Shown here one piece after another: positions 15,647-26,180 of a stretch of DNA of 64,000 nucleotides. Each line of letters begins with the position of its first letter. Within the stretch, counting starts at the first letter, position 1. The stretch is from Ramlibacter sp. GTDB lineage: Bacteria; Pseudomonadota; Gammaproteobacteria; Burkholderiales; Burkholderiaceae_C. Position numbers and translations under genes: made by a program. The DNA is taken from positions 21,417-85,416 of the forward strand of contig JAJTCN010000008.1 in assembly GCA_021323335.1 (NCBI GenBank), in the 5' to 3' direction. Below the pieces are notes generated by a model. The model had not been told where the DNA came from and searched no databases. It saw only the letters and a program-made list of their open reading frames with translations.

Positions 15647-17106
15647 GGCAGGGTGGCTTCCTCCAGGCGGAAGCTTTCCAGGTTGATCTGCTGCGCGCCC
15701 TGACTTTCCAGCCAGAAGCGCTGCATGAGGTTGCCGAGCACTTCGGCCCGGTACTCCGAGGACGCCCGCATGTCGCTGATCGGCTGGAACTCGGCGCGCA
15801 GCGCGGCGGCGGCTTGCTGCGCCGCCGCCAGAGTCCAGGGACGGCCGCGCAGCGCGGCTTCGGCCTGCAGCGCACGCGCCGGCGTGGCGGCCACGCCGCC
15901 GGCGCCGATGCCGACGTGCTGCACGACACCGTTCTCGATGCGCATGGCCACCACCAGGCAGATCGCCGAGATGTCGTCGTCGTAGCGCTTGGAGATCTTG
16001 TAGGCGCGGAGGAATTCACCTTCGGTGGGCAGCGGCACCTTGATCCACCCCACCACCTCGTCGGGCGCCAGCACGTTCTTGCGGTACCCCGTGTAGAACT
16101 GCTCCAGCGGCATCTCGCGATGGCCGCGCGCGGACAGCAGCACGAGGTGCGCGCCCAGCGCGATCAGCAGCGGCATGGAGTCGCCGATCGGCGAGCCGTT
16201 GGCGACGTTGCCGCCCAGCGTGCCGGAATTGCGCACCGGCAGGCCGGCGAAGCGGTTGGCAAAGGTCTTGAGCTGCGGCCGCTGCGCCACCAGCGCCTCG
16301 AAGGCATCGGCCAGCGTCACGGCCGCGCCGATGGCCAGGTGCCGCTCATAGCTTTCGACGCGACGCAGTTCCCGCACCCGCGTCACGTCCAGCACCTGCG
16401 CGAACTGCATGTGCATCTTGGTGACCCACAGGCCGACGTCGGTGCAGCCGGCGACGACCTGCGCCTGCGGATGGGCGGCGCGCAGCGCCAGCAGTTCGGA
16501 CAGCGAGGTCGGCGCCAGGTAAGGGCCGGTTGATTCCGTTCGCGAGCCCGCGATCTGGTCGAGCTGCGCCAGGATGGCCTGCTCGTCCACCTTGGCGGCC
16601 GGCAGCCGGCTCATCTGCCGTGCGGCGTCCAGGATCGGCCGGTAGCCGGTGCAGCGGCACAAGTTGCCCGACAGCTCCTCCTGCGCCAGCTCCCGCGTCA
16701 CCGTTTCGCCCCGGCAGACATGGTTCTGGTACATGCCGAACAGGCTCATCACGAAGCCCGGCGTGCAGAAGCCGCATTGGGAGCCGTGGCACTGCACCAT
16801 CGCCTCCTGCGCCGGGTGCAGCGTGCCGTCCTCGGCCGCCAGGTCCTCCACCGTCCACAAGGCCATGCCGTCGACGGAATGCGCCAGGCGGATGCAGCTG
16901 TTGATGGCCCGGTATGCCAGGGCGCCGTCGACCGGCTCGGCGATGACGACCGTGCAGGCGCCGCAGTCACCCTCGCCGCACCCCTCCTTGGTGCCGGTGC
17001 AGCCCAGGTCCTCGCGCAGCACTTCCAGCAGCGTCCGGTCGGGTGGTACATTGCCCAGCCTGACGAGTTCGCCACGCCGGACCAGTCGGATCGTCTTCGA
17101 TTCCAT
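15643..17106 (-). CDS. xdhA: Xanthine dehydrogenase, small subunit (2Fe-2S and FAD domains)
   Basis: A 487-residue protein from the chosen ATG; an upstream in-frame ATG at 17127 would add seven residues. Residues about 36-51 carry the plant-type 2Fe-2S site (GCTGTKEGCGEGDCGAC). A second 2Fe-2S domain has CGFCTPGFVMS and LCRCTGYRPI. From about residue 190 an FAD domain (VVAGCTDVGLWVTK, GGNVANGSPIGDSMP) leads to the C-terminal CO-dehydrogenase-flavoprotein-like domain. It transfers electrons from the Moco subunit XdhB to NAD. It is first gene of xdhAB and divergent from a LysR regulator, with about 100 bases between them that hold two palindromes. Confidence 0.95.
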   Translation of the reverse strand: MESKTIRLVRRGELVRLGNVPPDRTLLEVLREDLGCTGTKEGCGEGDCGACTVVIAEPVDGALAYRAINSCIRLAHSVDGMALWTVEDLAAEDGTLHPAQEAMVQCHGSQCGFCTPGFVMSLFGMYQNHVCRGETVTRELAQEELSGNLCRCTGYRPILDAARQMSRLPAAKVDEQAILAQLDQIAGSRTESTGPYLAPTSLSELLALRAAHPQAQVVAGCTDVGLWVTKMHMQFAQVLDVTRVRELRRVESYERHLAIGAAVTLADAFEALVAQRPQLKTFANRFAGLPVRNSGTLGGNVANGSPIGDSMPLLIALGAHLVLLSARGHREMPLEQFYTGYRKNVLAPDEVVGWIKVPLPTEGEFLRAYKISKRYDDDISAICLVVAMRIENGVVQHVGIGAGGVAATPARALQAEAALRGRPWTLAAAQQAAAALRAEFQPISDMRASSEYRAEVLGNLMQRFWLESQGAQQINLESFRLEEATLP

Positions 17107-17125
17107 GCGATTCAGTATGGGTTCC

Positions 17126-17172
17126 ATTCCAGGGAATGCTGCTAGGTTAGGGGAGACCCTGATGCTTTGCAT
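17126..17172. promoter_or_regulatory. Divergent xdhA / lysR control region with two palindromes
   Basis: The 101-base gap between the divergent xdhA and LysR genes has ATTCC-AG-GGAAT at 17126-17137 and ATGC-TTT-GCAT at 17162-17172. LysR proteins usually bind dyads in exactly this kind of shared promoter, so these are candidate recognition and activation sites. The first dyad is close to or inside the xdhA leader if the upper ATG is used. Confidence 0.45.
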
Positions 17173-17207
17173 ACGGGCGGTCTTATGGGCGGGATGCGGG
17201 CAAAGGT

Positions 17208-18140
17208 ATGAGAGACCAGGTGCTTTTCGACAAGATAGACCTCCACTTGATCAGGGTCTTGCATACCGTGTTGACCGAACGCAGCGTCTCGAGGGCCGCC
17301 TTGAAGCTGGGCATGTACCAGCCGGCGGTGTCGGCGTCGCTGAAGAGGCTGCGCGAGCTGGCGGGTGACCCCCTGCTGGTGCGCTCGGGCGCCGGGATGG
17401 TGCCCACGGATGCCGGCCTGCGCATGATCGAACCCAGCGCAAGCATCCTCCGTGCCGCCCAGGTGCTGTTCTCCGATGCCCGCGGCTTCGAGCCGCAGGC
17501 CGACGCCACCACCTTCCGCGTCGCCGCCGCCGACTACCTGGACCCGCATTTCCTGCCGCAGCTGGTCTCGCAGGTCAAGCAGCTCGCGCCGCGCAGCCAG
17601 ATCGAGATCCACCCGCTGACGGCCGCCTCGGACTACCACACGCAACTCGCCCAGGGCGAAGTGGACGTGGTGGTGGGCAACTGGCTGAAGCCGCCCGAGG
17701 AACTGCACCTGGGCAAACTTTTTTCCGACCAGATCGTCTGCATGGTGTCGCGCGAGCACCCCGCGGCCAAGCGCGGCTGGACGCCGGAAGAGTGGCTGGA
17801 GGCCGAGCACATCGCCCCCACGCCGACCCATCCCGGTGCGCGCGGCGTGATCGACGAATACCTGGAAGGGCAGGGCCTGGTGCGCAACATCACCGCGCGC
17901 TGCCCGCACTTCGGGCTGCTGCCCCGCATGGTGGCATCCAGCTTGCTGGTGCTGACAACCGGGCGGCAGTTCTGCGAGCGCTATGCGAGCATGCTGCCCG
18001 TGCAGATCCTGGAATGCCCCGTGCCCTTCCCCGACCTCGTCTACTACCAGCTGTGGCACGAGCGCACCCACCAGTCCGCCGCCGGCCGCTGGCTGCGCGA
18101 GCGCGTGAAGGGCGTGGCCGCATCGCTGAAACCATCTTGA
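17208..18140 (+). CDS. LysR-family regulator of the purine island
   Basis: A 310-residue LysR protein. The winged helix-turn-helix is at residues about 8-70 (KIDLHLIRVLHTVLTERSVS, then MYQPAVSASLKRLRELAGDPLL), followed by an effector domain (ADYLDPHFLPQLVSQVKQLAP). It is transcribed away from xdhA and lies ten bases ahead of the ABC-transporter operon, so by position it is the likely regulator of both xdhAB and the purine uptake genes. The effector would be a purine or its oxidation product by inference only. Confidence 0.9.
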   Translation: MRDQVLFDKIDLHLIRVLHTVLTERSVSRAALKLGMYQPAVSASLKRLRELAGDPLLVRSGAGMVPTDAGLRMIEPSASILRAAQVLFSDARGFEPQADATTFRVAAADYLDPHFLPQLVSQVKQLAPRSQIEIHPLTAASDYHTQLAQGEVDVVVGNWLKPPEELHLGKLFSDQIVCMVSREHPAAKRGWTPEEWLEAEHIAPTPTHPGARGVIDEYLEGQGLVRNITARCPHFGLLPRMVASSLLVLTTGRQFCERYASMLPVQILECPVPFPDLVYYQLWHERTHQSAAGRWLRERVKGVAASLKPS

Positions 18141-18150
18141 GGACCACCGA

Positions 18151-19665
18151 GTGAGCATCCCGCGATTGCAACTCGCGCACATCACCAAGCGCTACCCGTC
18201 CGTGGTGGCCAACGACGACGTGTCGCTGGTCGTCCAGCCCGGCGAGACGCACGCCGTGCTGGGCGAGAACGGCGCCGGCAAGTCCACGCTGATGAAGGTC
18301 ATCTACGGCTCGGTCAAGCCCGACGAGGGTAGCGTGCTGTTCGACGGCCAGCCGGTCCACATCCGCAACCCGCAGGAAGCGCGTGCGCTGGGCATCAGCA
18401 TGGTGTTCCAGCACTTCAGCCTGTTCGACACCCTGACCGTGGCGGAGAACGTCTGGCTGGGGCTGGACAAGAGCCTGAGCCTGCAGCAGGTGACGCACAG
18501 CATCACCGCCAAGGCGCGCGAGTACGGGCTGGACGTGGACCCGTCGCGCCCCGTGCACACGCTGTCGGTCGGCGAGATGCAGCGGGTGGAGATCATCCGC
18601 GCGCTGCTGACCAACCCCAAGCTGCTGATCCTGGACGAGCCCACTTCGGTGCTGACGCCGCAGGCGGTGGAAAAGCTCTTCGTGGTGCTGCGGCAGCTGG
18701 CCAGCGAGGGCTGCAGCATCCTCTACATCAGCCACAAGCTGCACGAGATCCGCGAGCTGTGCACCGCCTGCACGGTGATGCGCGGCGGCAAGGTGACGGG
18801 CACCACCGACCCGCGGCGCGAGAGCAATGCCTCGCTGTCGCGCCTGATGATCGGCGCCGAGCCGCCGCAGCTGGAGCACCGCGAGCGGACGCCGGGCGAG
18901 GTGGTGCTGCGCGTGCAGGGCCTGACCCTGGAGCGCGAGGACCAGTTCGGCCACGACCTGGACGACATCTCCTTCGAGGTGCGCTCCGGCGAGGTGGTGG
19001 GCATCGCGGGGGTGTCCGGCAACGGCCAGCGCGAGCTGCTGTTCGCCTTGTCCGGCGAGGACCGGCGCGCCGGTCCGGGCATGGTGCAGATGGATGGCAA
19101 GCCGGTCGGCCGCTACGGTCCGGCCCACCGCCGCCACCTCGGCCTGCATTTCGTGCCCGAGGAAAGGCTGGGCCGCGGTGCGGTCCCCAGCCTCGGCCTG
19201 GCGCAGAACCTGCTGCTCACGCGCACCGATGCCGTGGGCCGCAGCGGCTGGATCGACACCGGGGTGCTGCGCCGGCAGGCCGCCGCCATCATCGAGCGCT
19301 TCAACGTCAAGGCCGGCGGGCCGGACGCGGCGGCCCGGTCGCTGTCGGGCGGCAACCTGCAGAAGTTCATCGTCGGCCGCGAGATCGACGCCAACCCGAA
19401 GCTGCTGATCGTGTCGCAGCCGACCTGGGGCGTGGACGTCGGCGCCTCGGCGCAGATCCGCGGCGCCATCCTGGCGCTGCGCGATGCCGGCTGCGCGGTG
19501 CTGGTGGTCAGCGAGGAGCTGGAAGAATTGTTCGAGATCAGCGACCGGCTGCACGTGATCGCCAAGGGGCGGCTGTCGCCGTCGGTGGACCGCGCGCAGG
19601 CGACGGTGACGCAGGTCGGGGAGTGGATGAGCGGGTTGTGGGCGGAGGAAGGCCAGCATGCTTAA
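18151..19665 (+). CDS. BMP-type nucleoside/purine ABC transporter, duplicated ATPase subunit
   Basis: A 504-residue protein with two ATP-binding halves. The first has Walker A GENGAGKST (residues 38-46), signature LSVGEMQRVE and Walker B LLILDEPTSVL. The second has a degenerate Walker A (GVSGNGQRELL) and signature LSGGNLQKF, as usual for the sugar/nucleoside class (YufO/NupA/RbsA-like). It starts at GTG with GAGGACC upstream and overlaps the following permease by eight bases. With the two permeases and the BMP lipoprotein it forms a complete importer; the purine-enzyme context supports nucleobase or nucleoside substrates. Confidence 0.92.
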   Translation: MSIPRLQLAHITKRYPSVVANDDVSLVVQPGETHAVLGENGAGKSTLMKVIYGSVKPDEGSVLFDGQPVHIRNPQEARALGISMVFQHFSLFDTLTVAENVWLGLDKSLSLQQVTHSITAKAREYGLDVDPSRPVHTLSVGEMQRVEIIRALLTNPKLLILDEPTSVLTPQAVEKLFVVLRQLASEGCSILYISHKLHEIRELCTACTVMRGGKVTGTTDPRRESNASLSRLMIGAEPPQLEHRERTPGEVVLRVQGLTLEREDQFGHDLDDISFEVRSGEVVGIAGVSGNGQRELLFALSGEDRRAGPGMVQMDGKPVGRYGPAHRRHLGLHFVPEERLGRGAVPSLGLAQNLLLTRTDAVGRSGWIDTGVLRRQAAAIIERFNVKAGGPDAAARSLSGGNLQKFIVGREIDANPKLLIVSQPTWGVDVGASAQIRGAILALRDAGCAVLVVSEELEELFEISDRLHVIAKGRLSPSVDRAQATVTQVGEWMSGLWAEEGQHA

Positions 19666-20734
19666 GCTCGAAGCGCGACCCGAAGCGTCGAAGTTCTGGA
19701 GCATCGCCTCCCCCATCCTGGCGCTGCTGATCACGGTGGTGCTGGGCTCCATCCTGTTCGTCGCGCTCGGCAAGGACCCGGTGCAGGCGCTGCGCGTGTT
19801 CTTCTGGGAGCCGATCAGTTCCGGCTACCGCCTCGGCGAGCTGATGGTCAAGGCCACCCCGCTGCTGCTGATCGCGCTGGGGCTGGCGGTCTGCTTTCGC
19901 TCCAACGTCTGGAACATCGGCGCCGAAGGCCAGTTCGTCATCGGCGCCCTGGTGGCCGGTGGCGTCGCGCTGCTGGCCGGCAAGGACACCAGCCGGCTGA
20001 TCGTCATCGCCATCCTGCTGGCCGGCGTGCTGGGCGGCATGGCGTGGGCGGGCCTCACCGCGGTGCTGCGCGACAAGTTCAACGCCAACGAGATCCTGGT
20101 CAGCCTGATGCTGGTGTACGTCGCCACGCTGGTCCTGAACTACATGGTGTTCGGTCCCTGGAAGGACCCGCAGGGCTACAACTTCCCGCAGACCAAGACC
20201 TTCGAGGCGGTGACGCAGATTCCCAAGCTGATGGCCGGCTCGCGCGTGAACATCGGCGTGTTCATCGCGCTGGCGGGCGTGGCGGCGCTGTGGGTGTTCC
20301 TGTTCCGCACCCGCGCCGGCTTCGCGCAGCAGGTCGGCGGCCTGGCGCCCGCGGCGGCGCGCTACGCCGGCTTTTCCTCGCGCAAGGCGCTGTGGACGGC
20401 GCTGCTGGTCTCCGGCGGCGCGGCGGGCCTGGCCGGCGCGCTGGAAGTGGCCGGCCCCATCGGCCAGCTCACCCCGTACGTGCCGGCCGGCTACGGCTTC
20501 GCGGCGATCATCGTCGCCTTCGTCGGCCGCCTGCATCCGGTCGGCATGGTGTTCTCGGCCATCCTCATGAGCATGTTCTACATCGGCGGCGAACTGGCGC
20601 AGTCGCGCCTGGGCCTGCCCAAGTCGCTGACCGGCGTGTTCCAGGGCCTGCTGCTGTTCACGCTGCTGGCCTGCGACACGCTCATGGCCTACCGCATCCG
20701 CTTCACTTCCGCGCCCGCGGTCGCCAAGACCTGA
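19658..20734 (+). CDS. BMP-type ABC transporter permease (YufP/NupB-like)
   Basis: A 358-residue membrane protein with about ten helices of the BPD_transp_2 family. The conserved FRSNVWNIGAEGQFVIGAL loop and LMLVYVATLVLNYMV are diagnostic of nucleoside-type permeases paired with BMP binding proteins. The ATG lies inside the end of the ATPase gene, and its stop is one base before the second permease start, so the three genes are one transcript. Confidence 0.92.
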   Translation: MLKLEARPEASKFWSIASPILALLITVVLGSILFVALGKDPVQALRVFFWEPISSGYRLGELMVKATPLLLIALGLAVCFRSNVWNIGAEGQFVIGALVAGGVALLAGKDTSRLIVIAILLAGVLGGMAWAGLTAVLRDKFNANEILVSLMLVYVATLVLNYMVFGPWKDPQGYNFPQTKTFEAVTQIPKLMAGSRVNIGVFIALAGVAALWVFLFRTRAGFAQQVGGLAPAAARYAGFSSRKALWTALLVSGGAAGLAGALEVAGPIGQLTPYVPAGYGFAAIIVAFVGRLHPVGMVFSAILMSMFYIGGELAQSRLGLPKSLTGVFQGLLLFTLLACDTLMAYRIRFTSAPAVAKT

Positions 20735-20735
20735 C

Positions 20736-21656
20736 ATGGACAGCTACGCACTCCTCTTCGCCTCCATGCTCAACGCCGGCACCGTGCTGGCGCTGGCGGC
20801 CCTGGGCCTGCTGGTCAACGAGAAGGCCGGCATCGTCAACCTCGGCGCCGAGGGCATGATGCTCTGCGCCGCCATCGCCGGTTTCGTCGCGGTGGTCCAC
20901 ACCGGCAACGACTGGCTCGGCTTCCTCGCCGGCATGGGGGCCGGCGCATTGCTTGCCGCGGCATTCGGCCTGCTGGTGATCTGGATGAACACCAACCAGT
21001 ACGCCACCGGCCTGGCCCTCAGCCTGTTCGGCGCCGGCTTCTCCGCCTTCGCCGGCATCCGGTACGTGCAGGAGAAGCTGCCGGAGCGGCCGCATTTCTC
21101 CATCCCGCTGCTGGGCGACATCCCGGTGCTGGGCCCGGCCTTGTTCCGCCAGCACCCGATGGTGTACTTCGCCATCGCGCTGGTGGCCTGGCTGGTCTGG
21201 TTCCTGTACCGCTCCCGCGCCGGCCTGGTGCTGCGCTCGGTGGGCGAGTCGCCGGAATCGGCGCACGCGCTGGGCTACCCGGTGCGGCGCATCCGGCTCG
21301 CGGCCGTCGTGGCCGGCGGCGCGCTGTGCGGCCTGTCCGGCGCCTATCTCTCGATCATCTACACGCCGCTGTGGGTGGAGGGCATGGTGGCCGGCAAGGG
21401 CTGGATCGCCCTGGCCCTGACCACCTTCGCCACCTGGCGTCCGGCACGCGTGTTGCTTGGTGCCTACCTGTTCGGCGGCGTGACCATGTTGCAGTTCCAC
21501 CTGCAGGGCACCGGCGTCGAAGTGCCGAGCGAATTCCTGAACATGCTGCCCTACCTGGCGACCATCGTGGTGCTGGCCCTGATCTCCCGGAACCCCGCGT
21601 GGATCCGCGTGAACATGCCCGCGTCGCTTGGAAAGCCGTTCTATCCCGGCTCATAA
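20736..21656 (+). CDS. BMP-type ABC transporter permease (YufQ/NupC-like)
   Basis: A 306-residue membrane protein with about eight to ten helices. LLVNEKAGIVNLGAEGMMLCAA is the hallmark of the second permease of this transporter class, and GYPVRRIRLAAVVAGGALCGLSGAYLS is the cytoplasmic EAA-like loop. It starts one base after the first permease gene ends. The two different permeases would form the heterodimeric channel. Confidence 0.92.
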   Translation: MDSYALLFASMLNAGTVLALAALGLLVNEKAGIVNLGAEGMMLCAAIAGFVAVVHTGNDWLGFLAGMGAGALLAAAFGLLVIWMNTNQYATGLALSLFGAGFSAFAGIRYVQEKLPERPHFSIPLLGDIPVLGPALFRQHPMVYFAIALVAWLVWFLYRSRAGLVLRSVGESPESAHALGYPVRRIRLAAVVAGGALCGLSGAYLSIIYTPLWVEGMVAGKGWIALALTTFATWRPARVLLGAYLFGGVTMLQFHLQGTGVEVPSEFLNMLPYLATIVVLALISRNPAWIRVNMPASLGKPFYPGS

Positions 21657-21657
21657 T
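21652..21657 (+). promoter_or_regulatory. Possible -10 element CATAAT before the BMP lipoprotein gene
   Basis: CATAAT lies across the stop codon of the second permease, about 52 bases before the BMP gene, which has its own GAGGGAACT ribosome-binding site. It may give the binding protein extra expression relative to the membrane subunits. No clear -35 box is seen. Confidence 0.3.
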
Positions 21658-21709
21658 CCGCACTTGGCCGCCCCGTCGACCACACGATTTCACACTGAGG
21701 GAACTCCCC

Positions 21710-22882
21710 ATGACCGACCTGAAGAAACGCACCCTGCTGCAGGCCGCCGCGCTGGCGGCTGCCGTGGCAGGCCTCGCCGCCTGCAGCAAGACCGAGCCGC
21801 CGGCCCCCGCGCCCGCGCCGGCGCCCACGGCCGCGGCCCCGGCTGCACCGGCGCCCGCGCCGAAGCCCGAGCCGCTGAAGATCGCCTTCGCCTACGTCGG
21901 CCCGGTGGGTGACGGCGGCTGGACCTTCGCGCACGACAACGGCCGCAAGGCGGTGGAGAAGGAGTTCGGCGACAAGGTGGTCACCAGCTTCGTCGAGAAG
22001 GTGCCCGAGTCCGCCGACGCCGAGCGCGTGATGCGCGACATGGTCGGCCAGGGCAACAAGCTGATCTTCGGCACGACCTTCGGCTACATGGAGCCGATGC
22101 TCAAGGTGGCCGCCGACGCCAAGGACGTGAAGTTCGAGCACGCCACCGGCTACAAGACCGCCGACAACCTGCGCACCTACGACAGCCGCACCTACGAAGG
22201 CGCGTACATGGCCGGCGTGATCGCGGGCAAGATGACCAAGACCAACACGCTGGGCGTGGTCGGCTCGATCCCGATCCCCGAGGTGGTGCGCAACATCAAC
22301 AGCTTCACGATGGGCGCGCAGTCCGTCAACCCGAAGGTCAAGACCAAGGTGGTCTGGGTCGGGGACTGGTTCAATCCGCCAAAGGAAACCGAAGCCGCCA
22401 CCGCCCTCATCAACGGCGGCGCCGACGTGCTGATGCAGAACACCGACTCGTCGGCCGTGCTGCAGACCGCCGAGAAGATGGGCAAGCGCGCCTTCGGCTG
22501 GGACAGCGACATGACGGCCTACGGCCCGAAGGCGCACCTGGGTTCCGCCGTCATCAACTGGGCCCCGTACTACATCAAGGCGGTGGGTGACGCGCTGAAT
22601 GGCAAGTGGACGACCGGCCAGAGCTGGTGGGGCGTGAAGGAAGGCGCGATCGACATGGTCTCCGTGGCCGCCGACGTGCCGGAAGACACCAAGAAGCGCA
22701 TCGAGGAGATCAAGGCCGGCCTGAAGGACGGCACCTTCTCGATCTGGAAGGGCCCGATCGCCGACAACACCGGCAAGGAAGTGCTGGCCAAGGACGCCGT
22801 CGCCGACGACAAGTTCCTGGGCGGCGTGAACTTCTACGTCAAGGGCGTCGAGGGCAAGGTGCCCGGCGGCGAGAAGAAGTAA
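21710..22882 (+). CDS. BMP-family purine/nucleoside-binding lipoprotein
   Basis: A 390-residue protein with a lipoprotein signal (basic N-terminus, hydrophobic core, lipobox LAAC with Cys25), followed by a Pro/Ala linker (PAPAPAPAPTAAAPAAPAP) and a BMP/Med-type binding domain starting LKIAFAYVGPVGDGGWTFAHD. Other family marks are FGYMEPMLKVA and VVGSIPIPEVVRNINSFTMGA. It delivers substrate to the ABC transporter encoded just upstream. Homologues bind nucleosides or purine bases; here the adjacent deaminases argue for purines. The chosen ATG is the only one that gives the lipobox. Confidence 0.92.
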   Translation: MTDLKKRTLLQAAALAAAVAGLAACSKTEPPAPAPAPAPTAAAPAAPAPAPKPEPLKIAFAYVGPVGDGGWTFAHDNGRKAVEKEFGDKVVTSFVEKVPESADAERVMRDMVGQGNKLIFGTTFGYMEPMLKVAADAKDVKFEHATGYKTADNLRTYDSRTYEGAYMAGVIAGKMTKTNTLGVVGSIPIPEVVRNINSFTMGAQSVNPKVKTKVVWVGDWFNPPKETEAATALINGGADVLMQNTDSSAVLQTAEKMGKRAFGWDSDMTAYGPKAHLGSAVINWAPYYIKAVGDALNGKWTTGQSWWGVKEGAIDMVSVAADVPEDTKKRIEEIKAGLKDGTFSIWKGPIADNTGKEVLAKDAVADDKFLGGVNFYVKGVEGKVPGGEKK

Positions 22883-22895
22883 CGTTAGTCTTTCT

Positions 22896-22928
22896 CGTCA
22901 TCCCCGCGAAGGCGGGGATCCAGGGCTC
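22896..22928 (+). repeat. Short palindromic repeat, family A
   Basis: CGTCAT followed by the palindrome CCCCGCGAAGGCGGGG and ATCCAGGG. It sits in the 56-base gap between the BMP gene and the Rieske oxygenase gene, inside what looks like one operon, so it may act as a stem-loop that sets relative mRNA levels. Other family A copies are at 30066, 30138, 43582, 43718 and 43848. Confidence 0.85.
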
Positions 22929-22938
22929 CCTCAATTCC

Positions 22939-24953
<2,015 letters not shown>

Positions 24954-25053
24954 AGCACGCCGCGCATTCATACGAATGGGTTCAGTTCCCGTCTTTACGC
25001 GGCGACTTTGTTTCAGGCGGGAACTTCTGCTGTGGGATGTGCCCCCTAGCGGC

Positions 25054-26103
25054 ATGAGGTTTCATCTGACAACGCGCATCGGCGCCGCCATCGTGGCCGT
25101 GCTGATGACGGTGACGCTGGGTAGCATTTCCCCGGCGGCCGAAGCGCGGACGGCCGCGAAGGTTTCCAAGGCGAAAGTCTCCAAGGCCAAGGCGTCGAAG
25201 GCCGGTTCCGCGAAGAAGGCGAAGGTCGTGCGCGGCAAGGCCACCAAGGTGGCCGTGAAGAAGCGGGGCAAGGGCGTGAAGCGCACTTTCGCCCGTGCCC
25301 CCTCGCGGCCCTTGCTGCGGCTGGTGAACGGCCTGCCTGTGCTCAAGGCCAGCGTCGCCTTCGTCATCGACCAGGATTCCGGCCAGGTGCTGCTGGGCAA
25401 GAACGACGACGACGTCCGGCCCATCGCGTCGCTCACCAAGCTGATGACGGGCGTGATCATCGCCGACGCGAAGCTGCCGCTGGACGAGCGCATCACCATC
25501 ACCCAGGACGACGTCGACCGCCTGAAGGGCAGCAGCTCGCGGCTGCGGGTGGGCACCGAGCTGACGCGCGGGCAGGCGCTGCACCTGACGCTGATGTCCA
25601 GCGAGAACCGCGCCGCTCACGCGCTGGCCCGCACGTACCCCGGCGGCGAGCGCGCTTTCGTCGAAGCGATGAACAACAAGGCCAGGCAGCTCGGCATGGA
25701 CCAGACGCACTACGTCGAGCCCACCGGCCTGTCCAGCGAGAACCAGTCCAGCGCCCGCGACCTGGCGATGCTGGCGGACGCCGCGCACGACCGGCCCCTC
25801 CTGCGCAAGTACAGCACCTCGCCGGGCTACCGGCTCGAGCTGGACAAGGGCGCGCTGCAGTACGTCAACTCCAACCGCCTGGTGCGCGAAGGGGATTGGC
25901 CGATCGGCTTGCAGAAGACCGGCTACATCTCGGAGGCCGGCCAGTGCCTCGTCGTGCAGACGAAGGTGAAGGACCGCAACCTGATCATGGTGTTCCTGGA
26001 TTCGGCCAGCAAGGTCACGCGCATCCGCGACGCCGAGATCGTCAAGCGCTGGCTGCGCACGCGGCCCGCCGTCGCCGCCACCGCGGCCGCCGGCGGCACG
26101 TAG
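25054..26103 (+). CDS. pbpG: D-alanyl-D-alanine endopeptidase, PBP7-like (PbpG), with Lys-rich N-terminal extension
   Basis: A 349-residue serine peptidase of the S11 low-molecular-weight penicillin-binding protein family. An N-terminal signal peptide (ending about EA-R, residue 32) is followed by a Lys/Ala-rich segment with imperfect KVSKA repeats to about residue 80. The catalytic domain then has SLTK (Ser126, Lys129), MSSENR for the SxN motif and LQKTGY for KTG. It cleaves D-Ala-meso-DAP cross-links in the periplasm. The start is the only ATG giving a signal peptide. The gene interrupts the purine island and is closed by a terminator. Confidence 0.88.
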   Translation: MRFHLTTRIGAAIVAVLMTVTLGSISPAAEARTAAKVSKAKVSKAKASKAGSAKKAKVVRGKATKVAVKKRGKGVKRTFARAPSRPLLRLVNGLPVLKASVAFVIDQDSGQVLLGKNDDDVRPIASLTKLMTGVIIADAKLPLDERITITQDDVDRLKGSSSRLRVGTELTRGQALHLTLMSSENRAAHALARTYPGGERAFVEAMNNKARQLGMDQTHYVEPTGLSSENQSSARDLAMLADAAHDRPLLRKYSTSPGYRLELDKGALQYVNSNRLVREGDWPIGLQKTGYISEAGQCLVVQTKVKDRNLIMVFLDSASKVTRIRDAEIVKRWLRTRPAVAATAAAGGT

Positions 26104-26109
26104 GCCGCT

Positions 26110-26115
26110 TACAAT
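26110..26115 (+). promoter_or_regulatory. Possible -10 element TACAAT
   Basis: TACAAT matches the -10 consensus at five of six positions and lies between the pbpG stop codon and the terminator hairpin. If it is a promoter for the BMP/guaD unit, the hairpin at 26124-26150 would be in the leader and could attenuate. No good -35 is visible. Confidence 0.3.
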
Positions 26116-26123
26116 CGACCCGC

Positions 26124-26150
26124 AAGGCCGCTGCCCCGGGCGGCCTTTTT
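26124..26150 (+). terminator. Rho-independent terminator after pbpG
   Basis: AAGGCCG and CGGCCTT pair around a GC-rich loop and are followed by a run of Ts (CGGCCTTTTT). It lies 20 bases after the pbpG stop and separates it from the BMP/guaD unit. Confidence 0.75.
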
Positions 26151-26180
26151 CATTCCCCCGGGGCCATGTAGAGGAATACC

